The translations under genes were made by a program, and so were the position numbers. This document shows, piece by piece, positions 33,269-46,130 of a stretch of DNA of 64,000 nucleotides (position 1 is its first letter; the number at the start of each line of letters is the position of its first letter). The DNA is from Photobacterium profundum (GTDB lineage Bacteria > Pseudomonadota > Gammaproteobacteria > Enterobacterales > Vibrionaceae), in the NCBI RefSeq assembly GCF_003026285.1, contig NZ_PYOD01000002.1:496001-560000 (forward strand), given 5' to 3'. The notes under the pieces are model-generated. The model saw nothing but the letters and a program-made list of their open reading frames with translations, did not search any database and had not been told where the DNA came from.

Positions 33269-35143
33269 TTAGTAAAGTGCCCTTTCTATTTCATTCAAGC
33301 TTGATGGATCATCGATAGTCGATGGCACAACATATTGTTCTCCATCTGCGATTTGGCGAATAACACGGCGCAGTATTTTACCCGAACGGGTTTTCGGTAA
33401 GCGCTCAACAATTAACGCACGTTTAAAGCACGCCACCGCACCTATTTTTGCACGAACTTGTTGCAATAATTCTGCCTCAATAGCGCCATTTTCAGAGACA
33501 TAACCGTCTTTCAATACCACCAAGCCTAATGGTAGCTGCCCTTTTAGATCATCGTGTATACCAATAACAGCACACTCGGCAACAGCTTCATGGGCACCTA
33601 CTACTTCTTCCATTTCTCCAGTCGATAAGCGGTGACCAGCGACATTAATCACATCATCAATACGTCCCATCACAAACAGATAACCGTCTTCATCGATATA
33701 ACCACCATCACCCGATACATAATAACCAGGAAACTGACTTAAATACCCTGATTCAAAGCGATCATGGTTACGCCATACGGTCGGTAAACAACTTGGCGGT
33801 AGTGGGCGCTTTATCGCAATATAGCCTTGCTCATTCATTGCTTGTCGCTCGCCTAATTCATTAAGCACTTCAACTTGATAGCCCGGTATCGCTTTGGTCG
33901 CTGAGCCCGGTTTTAAGTCAAATGTTTCTAGCCCCAAAGGATTGCCAGCAATAGCCCACCCCGTTTCAGTTTGCCACCAATGATCAACAACAGGACGTTG
34001 GGTTTTAGTCTCTACCCATTCAAGGGTTGGTGGATCTAACCGCTCGCCAGCCATAAAAATAGTCCGCAGTTTTTTCATCGGAAATGCAGCCAGCAATGCA
34101 CCGTCTGGATCTTCTTTCTTGATCGCACGAAATGCCGTTGGGGCAGAAAATAAGATACTCACGTCGTACTCTTCACACACTCGCCAGAATGCAGCGGGAT
34201 CCGGTGTTTTTACCGGCTTCCCTTCATACATGATCGTGGTACAACCATGAATAAGCGGCGCATAAATAATGTAAGAGTGCCCAACAACCCACCCTATATC
34301 AGATGCAGCCCAATACACTTCACCCGGTTTTACATTGTAAATCGATTCCATGCTGTATTTCATTGCAACAGCATGTCCGCCGTTATCACGCACCACGCCT
34401 TTAGGTTTTCCGGTTGTGCCTGATGTATATAAAATATATAGAGGATCTGTCGCTTTTACTGACACACAATCATGAGGTGCAGAACGGTTGAATAACGCTA
34501 CCCAATCGATATCTCTGGCTTGATTTAAATCTGCAAGGCATTCTTTTCTTTGAAATACCACGACACTGTCTGGTTTCCAACGGCTATCCATTACCGCTTG
34601 ATCCACCAGCGGTTTATAAGGAATAACTTTACTAACTTCAACTCCGCATGATGCTGTTAATACGATTTTCGGCTCAGCATCTTCGATACGAACGGCGAGT
34701 TCACTGGGTGCAAACCCACCAAATACAACAGAGTGAATCGCCCCTAATCGAGCACACGCTAACATTGCCATGGCCGCTTCAGGGATCATCGGCATATAGA
34801 TTACAACTCGATCGCCTTTTTCAACCCCTAAACTTGCAAGCATACCGGCGGTTTTCGCGACTTGATCCCGTAATACACGGTAGCTGTAGCGCGCTTTTTT
34901 CCCCGTTACGGGTGAGTCATAGATAAGGGCGGTTTGATCACCTCGACCATTATCGACATGATAATCGAGCGCCAAATACGCAGTATTAAGTTCGCCATCG
35001 GCAAACCATCGCTCTATACCGTTCTCATCATTACTTAATATTGTTTCAGGAAATCGAAACCAAGAAATAGACTGTGCTTGTTGTTTCCAAAAGAGTTCTG
35101 GCTCGCTGGCGGCAAAATCAAATGCATCCTGATAGGCTGACAT
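33269..35143 (-). CDS. prpE: Propionyl-CoA synthetase
   Basis: 624 residues from ATG 35143, which has AAAGGAG upstream; the frame opens eight codons earlier. Acyl-adenylate motifs are LYTSGTTGKPKGVVRD (P-loop), WWQTETGWAI, YVSGDGGYIDEDGY and the C-terminal acylation Lys in KTRSGKILRRVI. The motif set and length match PrpE/Acs; operon context fixes propionate as the substrate. It activates propionate for entry to the methylcitrate cycle. Last gene of the operon, 73 bp after prpD. Confidence 0.95.
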   Translation of the reverse strand: MSAYQDAFDFAASEPELFWKQQAQSISWFRFPETILSNDENGIERWFADGELNTAYLALDYHVDNGRGDQTALIYDSPVTGKKARYSYRVLRDQVAKTAGMLASLGVEKGDRVVIYMPMIPEAAMAMLACARLGAIHSVVFGGFAPSELAVRIEDAEPKIVLTASCGVEVSKVIPYKPLVDQAVMDSRWKPDSVVVFQRKECLADLNQARDIDWVALFNRSAPHDCVSVKATDPLYILYTSGTTGKPKGVVRDNGGHAVAMKYSMESIYNVKPGEVYWAASDIGWVVGHSYIIYAPLIHGCTTIMYEGKPVKTPDPAAFWRVCEEYDVSILFSAPTAFRAIKKEDPDGALLAAFPMKKLRTIFMAGERLDPPTLEWVETKTQRPVVDHWWQTETGWAIAGNPLGLETFDLKPGSATKAIPGYQVEVLNELGERQAMNEQGYIAIKRPLPPSCLPTVWRNHDRFESGYLSQFPGYYVSGDGGYIDEDGYLFVMGRIDDVINVAGHRLSTGEMEEVVGAHEAVAECAVIGIHDDLKGQLPLGLVVLKDGYVSENGAIEAELLQQVRAKIGAVACFKRALIVERLPKTRSGKILRRVIRQIADGEQYVVPSTIDDPSSLNEIERALY

Positions 35144-35216
35144 AGTGGTCTCCTTTCGCCTATTCAAGTGAATTGGTAGGCAGTATCTACATACCTACCA
35201 GCAGTATTAAGGCTCG

Positions 35217-36668
35217 TTAATTAATCACGAACAATTCCATGAATTCATTAACTGAGGTTGATTCCAATTTATTTTGATCGCTACATAGATCAAATATCTT
35301 TTGGCTAGTTCCGACAGGGAAACGGGTTTGTAGGTTACGTAGGAATTTATTCTCTAATACGGGAATACCTTCCTCACGGCGACGACGGTGGCCAATTGGA
35401 TATTCCACCGCAATATTTTCAGTTGAAGAACCATCGTTAAAGTACACTTGGATCGCATTCGCAATAGAACGCTTGTCGGCTTCTAAATATTCCGCGCTGT
35501 ATCGAGGATCTTCTTTGATCACCATTTTGTCGCGTAATACATCGATACGTGCATCGCCTTTATGGAAATCATCTTCATAATGCTCTGCAATTAAATCACC
35601 ATGTAAAAGCGGCACCGCAATCATATATTGTAAGCAATGATCACGGTCGGCAGGGTTAGCAAGATTGCCCGACTTAGAAATAATACGAATGGCAGATTCA
35701 TGCGTAGTAACAACAATGCGCTCAATGTCATCAATTCGATCTTTCACCTGATCATGCAGCGTTACTGCACATTCAACGGCAGTTTGCGCATGGAATTCAG
35801 CAGGGAAAGAGATTTTAAACAATACATTTTCCATTACATAGCTATCAAACGGCTGATTGACTTTAAATTGCTCCCCGTTAAATAACACATCGTAATATCC
35901 CCACTGCGGAGCAGTCAGAACCGATGGTAGACCCATCTCTCCTTTCATGGTGATCATCGCGAGGCGCACAGCACGTGATGTTGCATCGCCCGCAGCCCAT
36001 GATTTACGAGATCCCGCATTAGGTGCATGACGATATGTGCGTAATGAACAACCGTCTACCCACGCTTGCGATACCGCATCAATAATTTGATCGCGATTAC
36101 CACCCAGCATTTTAGTGACAACAGCCGTCGATGCGACTCGTACCAATAACACATGATCTAACCCAACGCGGTTATAACTATTCTCAAGCGCTAACACTCC
36201 TTGGATCTCGTGTGCTTTGATCATTGCCGTTAACACATCACGCATGGTAAGTGCCGGTTTGCCTTGAGATACTGCAACACGGCTTAAGTAATCAGCGGTT
36301 GCCAAAATACCGCCAAGGTTATCGGAAGGGTGCCCCCACTCTGCAGCTAGCCAAGTATCATTAAAATCGAGCCAACGAATAATACAACCAATATTAAATG
36401 CGGCCATAACCGGATCTAATTCGTGCGAGGTGCCCGGTACACGCGCACCATGCTGTACTGTAGTACCCGGCACAATAGGGCCAAGGTGCTTGGTACACTC
36501 AGGAAAGCGTAATGCTAATAGGCCACAACCTAAGGTATCGATTAAGCAGTTACGGGCAGTATTGTAGGCTTCTGCTGATTCAATCTGTGTGTTGGCAACA
36601 TAATCGGCAATCTGTACTAATAACTCGTCAGGTGCTGGGCGTTCATTCACTTCTACGTTCGTACTCAT
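35217..36668 (-). CDS. prpD: 2-methylcitrate dehydratase, PrpD type
   Basis: 483 residues from ATG 36668 with AAAGGAC upstream. MmgE/PrpD family features: [27 protein letters not shown] near residue 90 and [21 protein letters not shown]. It dehydrates 2-methylcitrate to 2-methylaconitate without an iron-sulphur cluster. As I recall, V. cholerae uses the AcnD/PrpF pair instead; here no acnD or prpF is present. 44 bp after prpC in the same transcript. Confidence 0.95.
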   Translation of the reverse strand: MSTNVEVNERPAPDELLVQIADYVANTQIESAEAYNTARNCLIDTLGCGLLALRFPECTKHLGPIVPGTTVQHGARVPGTSHELDPVMAAFNIGCIIRWLDFNDTWLAAEWGHPSDNLGGILATADYLSRVAVSQGKPALTMRDVLTAMIKAHEIQGVLALENSYNRVGLDHVLLVRVASTAVVTKMLGGNRDQIIDAVSQAWVDGCSLRTYRHAPNAGSRKSWAAGDATSRAVRLAMITMKGEMGLPSVLTAPQWGYYDVLFNGEQFKVNQPFDSYVMENVLFKISFPAEFHAQTAVECAVTLHDQVKDRIDDIERIVVTTHESAIRIISKSGNLANPADRDHCLQYMIAVPLLHGDLIAEHYEDDFHKGDARIDVLRDKMVIKEDPRYSAEYLEADKRSIANAIQVYFNDGSSTENIAVEYPIGHRRRREEGIPVLENKFLRNLQTRFPVGTSQKIFDLCSDQNKLESTSVNEFMELFVIN

Positions 36669-36712
36669 GGGTTTTGTCCTTTTAAATTCATTAATCCGTT
36701 GGTATATCCAAT

Positions 36713-37873
36713 CTAAATACGTTGTTCTATCGGTAACCAATCTTGATGTTCAGGGCCTTGATAATCGGCACTTGGGCGAATAATCCGGTTATTTTCACGC
36801 TGCTCAAAAACATGTGCAGCCCATCCTGTTACACGGCTAATTACAAAAATCGGTGTAAACAGTTTGGTAGGAATGCCCATGAAGTGATAAGCCGATGCAT
36901 GGAAAAAATCAGCGTTAGGAAACAGTCCTTTTTCACGTTTCATAATTTGCTCGACCTTTTTTGACACCTCAAATAAGTGAGTATCATTAACGTCTTTAGA
37001 TAACTTGCGCGACCACTCTTTAATCAAGGCATTTCGGGGATCGGATTCACGGTAAATGGCATGGCCAAAACCCATGATTTTGTCTTTATTCGCGAGCATT
37101 TCCATTGTGCCAGCTTCCGCTTGTTCTGCGCTTTGCCATTGTTCGATCATTGCCATCGCCGCTTCGTTGGCTCCGCCATGCAGCGGACCTCGCAAACTAC
37201 CGATTGCCGCCGTAATACAAGAATGCAAATCAGACAAAGTGGACGCACACACACGCGCTGTAAATGTCGATGCATTAAATTCGTGCTCGGCATATAAAAC
37301 CAACGAGCAATGCATCACCTTTTTATGTAATTCCGATGGCGCTTCGTCTGTCAGCATTTCTAAGAAGTAGCCGCCAATGCTGTCTTGCGTGCTATTTGCA
37401 GTATTAATTCGTACGCCATGGTGACTGTAGCGATACCAATAACAAATAATGGCGGGCAATAATGCTAATAAGGTGTCCGTTTTCTCGCCTTGTTCTGAAA
37501 AGTCGTGCTCTTGATCAAGATTACCGAGCATTGAACAGCCTGTTCGCATCACATCCATTGGGTGTGCATTGGCTGGAATCGCTTCTAATACTAAGCATAA
37601 TGCTGGGGGTAAACCGCGAGCACTTTGTAATGCTTGTTTATAATTATCCAGTTCACTTTGTGTGGGTAGCTGACCTTTTAACAGCAGATAAGCCACTTCT
37701 TCAAATTCAGCATGATGAGCAAGATCGGTGATGTCATAACCCCGATAGGTTAAACCTGTGCCCGATTGGCCAACAGTACACAACGAGGTTGTACCTGCAC
37801 TCTGGCCACGTAACCCAGCACCGTTCAGGGCTTTCTTATCCTTTTGACTATCAGTTACGGCTATTACAGACAT
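36713..37873 (-). CDS. prpC: 2-methylcitrate synthase
   Basis: 386 residues of citrate synthase fold with [16 protein letters not shown] at the N-terminus, the catalytic His in [16 protein letters not shown], and [15 protein letters not shown]. Length and N-terminus match PrpC rather than GltA. It condenses propionyl-CoA with oxaloacetate. The start follows AAAGGAG. Third gene of the operon, 163 bp after prpB. Confidence 0.95.
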   Translation of the reverse strand: MSVIAVTDSQKDKKALNGAGLRGQSAGTTSLCTVGQSGTGLTYRGYDITDLAHHAEFEEVAYLLLKGQLPTQSELDNYKQALQSARGLPPALCLVLEAIPANAHPMDVMRTGCSMLGNLDQEHDFSEQGEKTDTLLALLPAIICYWYRYSHHGVRINTANSTQDSIGGYFLEMLTDEAPSELHKKVMHCSLVLYAEHEFNASTFTARVCASTLSDLHSCITAAIGSLRGPLHGGANEAAMAMIEQWQSAEQAEAGTMEMLANKDKIMGFGHAIYRESDPRNALIKEWSRKLSKDVNDTHLFEVSKKVEQIMKREKGLFPNADFFHASAYHFMGIPTKLFTPIFVISRVTGWAAHVFEQRENNRIIRPSADYQGPEHQDWLPIEQRI

Positions 37874-38036
37874 AACGGACTCCTTTATATTTCACATTAT
37901 TGGATTAGGTTGATTACTTTTTATTCGATGACAATATAAGGATGTCAAAGCACATAAAGAGCATCGTAATAAATCACTACTTAATTCGTTATTTGTTGTA
38001 TTTAATTATTATTTTTATTGGTTCAGTTATTACTGT

Positions 38037-38906
38037 TTATTCTTTTTTAAACAGATGATCTAGTTTTTGCTCGTAATCGTGATATCCCAAATAATGGTAT
38101 AACTGCTCACGCGTTTGCATTTGATCAACCACATTACGCTGATGACCATCTGACTTAAGGTGCTGATAAACATTCAGAGCCGCTTGGTTCATGGCGCGAA
38201 AAGCAGACAGTGGATAAAGCACCATATCGACACCGCATTCCGCTAACTCTTCGCCTGAAAATAAGGGCGTTTGTCCGAACTCTGTAATGTTGGCTAAAAT
38301 TGGGACATTCACAGCATCTGAAAATTGCTGGTATTGCTCGAGGGAATTAATCGCTTCAGGGAAAATCATATCAGCTCCAGCTTCAACACAGGCAATTGCG
38401 CGTTCAATGGCTGAATCCATCCCTTCAACGGCTAATGCGTCTGTTCTCGCCATGATAACGAAATCACTGTCTACCCGCGCATCGGCAGCGGCTTTAATCC
38501 GATCAGCCATTTCACTTTGGCTAACAATGGCTTTATTGGGACGATGCCCACAGCGCTTTTGTGCCACTTGATCTTCCATGTGAATGGCTGCAGCACCTGC
38601 GCGCTCCATCTCTTTCACTGTGCGCGCAATATTAAACGCGCCCCCAAAACCGGTATCAATATCAACCAATAGTGGTAATTGAGTGGCGGCAGTTATACGA
38701 CGAACATCTTCCAGTACATCATTTAACGTTGTGATCCCTAAATCAGGTAAGCCGTACGATGCATTGGCAATCCCTCCACCCGATAAATAAATGGCTTGAT
38801 GACCAACTTGTTCAGCCATCATTGCGCAATAAGGGTTAACGGTGCCAACAATTTGCAATGGGTTATTTTGGACAACCGCTTGGCGGAAGCGTTTTCCTGG
38901 GCTCAT
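38037..38906 (-). CDS. prpB: 2-methylisocitrate lyase
   Basis: 289 residues of the PEP mutase/isocitrate lyase superfamily. [16 protein letters not shown] binds Mg2+, and the active-site loop [13 protein letters not shown] carries the catalytic Cys. It cleaves 2-methylisocitrate to pyruvate and succinate, the last methylcitrate-cycle step. Start follows AAGGAG. It is the first enzyme gene after the GntR regulator, 97 bp downstream. Confidence 0.95.
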   Translation of the reverse strand: MSPGKRFRQAVVQNNPLQIVGTVNPYCAMMAEQVGHQAIYLSGGGIANASYGLPDLGITTLNDVLEDVRRITAATQLPLLVDIDTGFGGAFNIARTVKEMERAGAAAIHMEDQVAQKRCGHRPNKAIVSQSEMADRIKAAADARVDSDFVIMARTDALAVEGMDSAIERAIACVEAGADMIFPEAINSLEQYQQFSDAVNVPILANITEFGQTPLFSGEELAECGVDMVLYPLSAFRAMNQAALNVYQHLKSDGHQRNVVDQMQTREQLYHYLGYHDYEQKLDHLFKKE

Positions 38907-39003
38907 GGTGCTATCTCCTTATGATTTTATTCCTATTCGATATATCTTCTTCCGGAATTCGTTTCTTCATACGTTATATTGTGTTTCATCCCACACTAAA
39001 AAA

Positions 39004-39765
39004 TCACTTCTTTATATCTTCTGTAAGCTGATTTTCAATCAGTTGGCGGCTGCGCATAATATGGCGGCGCATTAATAGTTCTGCGAGCTCACCATCTCGC
39101 TCTCTAATAGCAGCCAGAATGTGAATATGTTCACTCAATGCAGTAGTAGGCCTCGAATGCTTGCGTGGTGATTGAAAGCGGTACATGCGTAACAAATGGT
39201 AAAGCTCGTCACACAATAAACTGATTAACTTGGTGTTTCGGCTGGCTTTTATAATTCGGTAATGAAAGTCAAAGTCCCCTTGCTGGTGAAAATAAGAGGC
39301 ACCGTCGACTTGTTCAATATGGCGTTGATGTTGTTCTAATAGATCTTGTAGGGCATCAATTTCTTTATCGGTAATATTAATACAGGCAAGCCTTGCTGCC
39401 ATGCCTTCTAGTGCTTCACGTACCGCATAAATTTCGATGAGCTTTGCTTGGCTTAATTCAACAACCCGTGCGCCGACATGTGGCACTCGCTCTACCAAAC
39501 CCAAGGCTTCTACCCGCATAATTGCTTCACGTAGTGGTCCGCGGCTAACACCAAAACTACGAGCTAATTCAGGTTCGGAAATTTTACTGCCAGCTTGGTA
39601 TTCACCGCTAACAATAAGCTCAATCAGTTGCTCGGTCAGGTTTTCAGATTTGGTCAGCTCTTTTACACCTGATTCACACTCTGTCGTGATAGGCGTTAGC
39701 TGTATATCTTTCGAAGGCACCGAGGTAGTGTCGACAGCTTGTAGTGCTGCATCGTTCTTTTTCAT
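39004..39765 (-). CDS. GntR-family (FadR-like) regulator of the prp operon
   Basis: 253 residues. After a ~40-residue polar N-terminus, the winged helix-turn-helix is visible as GSKISEPELARSFGVSRGPLREAIMRVEALG, followed by an all-helical FCD effector domain with metal-type histidines (HYRIIKASRN, HIHILAAI). First gene of the prp cluster, replacing the sigma-54 activator PrpR of Salmonella; it matches the GntR control seen in Vibrio. Palindromic sites next to its start suggest autoregulation. No strong ribosome site is seen. Confidence 0.9.
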   Translation of the reverse strand: MKKNDAALQAVDTTSVPSKDIQLTPITTECESGVKELTKSENLTEQLIELIVSGEYQAGSKISEPELARSFGVSRGPLREAIMRVEALGLVERVPHVGARVVELSQAKLIEIYAVREALEGMAARLACINITDKEIDALQDLLEQHQRHIEQVDGASYFHQQGDFDFHYRIIKASRNTKLISLLCDELYHLLRMYRFQSPRKHSRPTTALSEHIHILAAIRERDGELAELLMRRHIMRSRQLIENQLTEDIKK

Positions 39766-39769
39766 TTAC

Positions 39770-39844
39770 ATTGTCAACAATTGGTCAGTTAATAATCAAA
39801 ATTTAGCGTTAAAATCGCACAATTACAAGCCAATTGTTAACAAT
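39770..39844. promoter_or_regulatory. Two GntR-type operators between prp operon and NmrA-like gene
   Basis: ATTGTCAACAAT (39770-39781) and the perfect palindrome ATTGTTAACAAT (39833-39844), centres 63 bp apart (six helical turns). The pattern fits FadR-subfamily GntR sites (GT...AC core). The first overlaps the leader of the GntR gene, so binding should repress the operon; the second could affect both directions. Confidence 0.7.
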
Positions 39845-40035
39845 ATGTATTAGACTTTGGTCTGAACTGTCGACAGATTGGTGTTTTAATGGCTTGAAAA
39901 GCATTATGCTATTCTCTCATTACGACAATACGATAAGTTCGATATTCACCATTTTTTGGCCTACCTACACCGTGTGTGTATGGTCTATTCACTCTAGACT
40001 GATTTGGTCATTAGGAATGAATTGAGAGAGCATTT

Positions 40036-40965
40036 ATGTATACCTTCAGAAAGCAAGTTGTCGCGGTTATTGGTGCAACAGGTCAGGTGGGAACACCACT
40101 CACCAATAATTTATTGGCACTAGGTCACGAGGTTCGTGTCTTCACGCGAGATTCAAAGAACGAAAAAGTTGCTACTTTTGAAAAACAAGGTGCCAGCGTG
40201 GTTGAGGTCAAAAACATGACGAATGTTGATCTGATGGCCCAAAAACTTGAAGGCGTTGATGTACTACTTTGTGCTGTTCCTGGCTCAAAACAAATTGTCA
40301 CTGAAGTTGAACCGATATGGCTAGATGCCGCGGTTAAAGCCGGAGTTAAACGGTTTATTCCCACTGAGTTTGGCTCACATACTCGTGCAATTAATTGGGG
40401 GGATGGTGTTGTTTTTGACCATAAAAAAGAACTTCATCAAAAAATCTTCGATTCAGGTATTGGGTGGACACTGATTTATACTGGTGGAATTTTTGATTAC
40501 TTCTTGCCTAACTTACGCTTTTTCAGAAGTATCGTAACCTTTGGTGATTGTGAGCTACCGATCCATACCCATCATATTAATGACATTGGGGCGTTAGCTG
40601 CCTTCGCTATAACAGACGATCGGACTTTAAACCACTGTGTACAACTTGATTTCAATGTACTAACACAAAATGAAATGGTTGCCCAAATAAAAACCAACTT
40701 CCCTGATCATAAATTCGAGTATGAGCATTATTCTTCTGAGTTTATTACTGATGCCCGCAATACTGCCGGCGATGAGGTCAACGCGAAAAAAGGGGCAGAA
40801 ACCGATCGTGAACGCTGGGGTATTAATTATGTTAACTATGTTGTCGGTAAATTGGCCGCATTTACGGATGAAACCCTGCGAGCCACCAAACTATATCCCG
40901 ATTACCAAGTCACAATGACACCACAGCAAGCTTTGGCTGATGCTGATTTTATCTTTGATAAATAG
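40036..40965 (+). CDS. NmrA-like / isoflavone reductase-like NAD(P)-binding protein
   Basis: 309 residues. Atypical SDR with the nucleotide motif VIGATGQVGTPLTNNLL near the N-terminus, an Arg in RVFTRD for NADP, then VDVLLCAVPGS and KRFIPTEFGSHT. This resembles the NmrA/isoflavone reductase family; the SDR catalytic Tyr-x3-Lys is replaced by a motif including DHKKELHQ. Divergent from the prp operon across shared GntR operators, so it may be co-regulated. Substrate unknown. Ribosome site GAGAG lies upstream. Confidence 0.8.
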   Translation: MYTFRKQVVAVIGATGQVGTPLTNNLLALGHEVRVFTRDSKNEKVATFEKQGASVVEVKNMTNVDLMAQKLEGVDVLLCAVPGSKQIVTEVEPIWLDAAVKAGVKRFIPTEFGSHTRAINWGDGVVFDHKKELHQKIFDSGIGWTLIYTGGIFDYFLPNLRFFRSIVTFGDCELPIHTHHINDIGALAAFAITDDRTLNHCVQLDFNVLTQNEMVAQIKTNFPDHKFEYEHYSSEFITDARNTAGDEVNAKKGAETDRERWGINYVNYVVGKLAAFTDETLRATKLYPDYQVTMTPQQALADADFIFDK

Positions 40966-40990
40966 CCTTAACGGTGTATGCGTTCACTTT

Positions 40991-41021
40991 TGACCTGTTC
41001 ATATATGAACAGGTCATTTTT
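40991..41021 (+). terminator. Terminator of the NmrA-like gene
   Basis: A 26-bp perfect palindrome with arms TGACCTGTTCATA and TATGAACAGGTCA, followed by TTTTT, 25 bp after the stop. Confidence 0.88.
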
Positions 41022-41135
41022 ACGCTAACATAAATTCCATTAGGTTCGATATCTACCATTATTCGACCCATCCTAACCATGCTCAATAGCAACATATCAT
41101 TAAAATAGCCTCATTAGATTATTGAGGTATTTACC

Positions 41136-42509
41136 ATGAATTCTTGGGTTTCTTTATTACCCCCGATCATCGCCATTATTCTGGCAATAACAACTCGACA
41201 AGCCTATTTATCGATATTTTCAGGAATAGTCATGGGCGCGGTTTTATTAGAAGGTGAAGTGTTTGCTGGTATCACCATGAGTTTTGATGCGGTGGCTGTT
41301 ACCTTTACGTCAATCAGTATGGTTAAAAGCCTTATTTTTATTTTGATGATTGGTGCAATCATCAATATCCTCCAACAATCTGGTGCAATTAACGAGGCAA
41401 TTATATTGCTTACCGAGCAGAAAAAGTGGATTAAATCACCACGAGGAGCGCAACTATTAACATTTATAATGGGGACTCTAATGTGTCTAGAAGGTGTCGG
41501 CTCAATGATGATGGTTGGTTTAGTTGGACAACCGTTATTTGCCAAGCACCAACTATCAAAAGAAAAGTTAGCCTATATAGCAAACAGCACCGGATCACCT
41601 TTAGCTTGGTTATTACCAATTAGTGGAGCAGGGGTATTTCTTACAAGCTTACTGAATGCACAAATTGATCAAGGCGTGTTGCCTGGTCAGCCTATGTCCT
41701 ATGTGTTTAACGCGATTCATTATCAATTTTATACCATCTTGGTTTTACTCTCAGTACCTGTTTTAGCTTTGATGAAACATGATTTTCCTTCAAAATCGCC
41801 CATGACGATGACCAAGGATAGCGTTCAAACGAAGGACTTATCGAACTCAAAAGCGATCACTGTTTTTATTCTAATGCTACCGATTGTGATACTGCTTATC
41901 TCCATCTTTTTCATTATCGTTATTACTGGCGATGGTAACCCACTTAAAGGCAATATCAGTGATGCTATTTACTGGGGGGGCTTTATTGCATTGATAGGGT
42001 CAGGTCTAGTTTACCGTCTAGTCGGCATTGCTTTTAGCCATTACATGAATTGGGTTATTGCTGGTTTTAAACAAATCTTACCTGCTGTCATTATCTTAGT
42101 TCTGGCTTTTACGCTGAGTAATATTATCGGCCAATTAGGTACGGGGACGTATTTGGCTAGCTTACTCGCAGCCAATCTACCTAGTGAGTTTGTACCTGCT
42201 ATTATCTTCGTTCTGGGGATGACGATTTCTTTTTCTACTGGGAGTTCTGGTGCAACAGTGAGTATTCTTACGCCAATTGCTATTCCAATGGCGATCAGTC
42301 TGGGGTTAGATGTCGCGTTAGTTATTGGCGCTGTGATTTCTGGTGCTGTTTTTGGTGATCAAAGCTCACCAATTTCCGACTCGGTGATCGTGGCATCATC
42401 AGCGGCTAATTGTCAGCCAGAGCAACATTTTCGCACTCAGCTTCCTTTTACTTTAGGTTTCGCTGCACTCTCATTCATTGGATATATCATTGTGGGCTCA
42501 ATGAGTTAA
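41136..42509 (+). CDS. NhaC-family Na+/H+ antiporter-like transporter
   Basis: 457 residues with about eleven membrane segments. LGMTISFSTGSSGATVSILTP and AVFGDQSSPISDSVIVAS are the family motifs of NhaC-type antiporters, including the buried Asp/Ser segment GDQSSPISD. Family members exchange Na+ for H+ or carry organic anions such as malate with lactate. Close upstream genes are NmrA-like and prp, so a role in organic acid movement is possible but only inference. Own promoter after a strong terminator. Confidence 0.85.
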   Translation: MNSWVSLLPPIIAIILAITTRQAYLSIFSGIVMGAVLLEGEVFAGITMSFDAVAVTFTSISMVKSLIFILMIGAIINILQQSGAINEAIILLTEQKKWIKSPRGAQLLTFIMGTLMCLEGVGSMMMVGLVGQPLFAKHQLSKEKLAYIANSTGSPLAWLLPISGAGVFLTSLLNAQIDQGVLPGQPMSYVFNAIHYQFYTILVLLSVPVLALMKHDFPSKSPMTMTKDSVQTKDLSNSKAITVFILMLPIVILLISIFFIIVITGDGNPLKGNISDAIYWGGFIALIGSGLVYRLVGIAFSHYMNWVIAGFKQILPAVIILVLAFTLSNIIGQLGTGTYLASLLAANLPSEFVPAIIFVLGMTISFSTGSSGATVSILTPIAIPMAISLGLDVALVIGAVISGAVFGDQSSPISDSVIVASSAANCQPEQHFRTQLPFTLGFAALSFIGYIIVGSMS

Positions 42510-42633
42510 TAACTTGATAGTCATGACCATGATCCACAGTCGCCTCACCTTAATCAACAGCATAGCCATTTTTACTGTTGGATACCCAGAACCAACAACG
42601 CGCTCATACGCTCATTGAAGAAATGATAATTCT

Positions 42634-42721
42634 AGCTCAGCAATTTTGCTACAGCTTGCTATTCAGCACTAACGATAAGCTCAATCATGATAGACGTTAC
42701 TTTTGTTTCTGTTGAAAGCAC
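42634..42721 (-). pseudogene. Decayed fragment resembling the prp GntR regulator gene
   Basis: Bases 42642-42687 match 39580-39626 inside the GntR gene at 40 of 47 positions with one gap, by hand alignment. 42688-42721 then resembles 39686-39720, so about 60 bp are missing between. The copy would encode part of the region before the helix-turn-helix (LIELIVS), but stops and the deletion make it non-functional. It may be a partial duplication or a remnant of a related regulator gene. Confidence 0.65.
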
Positions 42722-42739
42722 TTAATATAGATAATGATA

Positions 42740-42776
42740 AAGCCGACCCTTGTGGAATAAATTCAAGGGTCGGCTT
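42740..42776 (-). terminator. Hairpin downstream of the GH63 gene
   Basis: Perfect 13-bp stem AAGCCGACCCTTG/CAAGGGTCGGCTT with an 11-base loop. On the minus strand only a short TTTAT follows, so termination may be partial. 73 bp after the ygjK-like stop. Confidence 0.65.
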
Positions 42777-42848
42777 AGGTAATCACTACACTTATCGGTA
42801 TGTACTCATAACAACAACAGCGTAATGAAGGGGGATGTTACCTCATGC

Positions 42849-46130
<3,282 letters not shown>

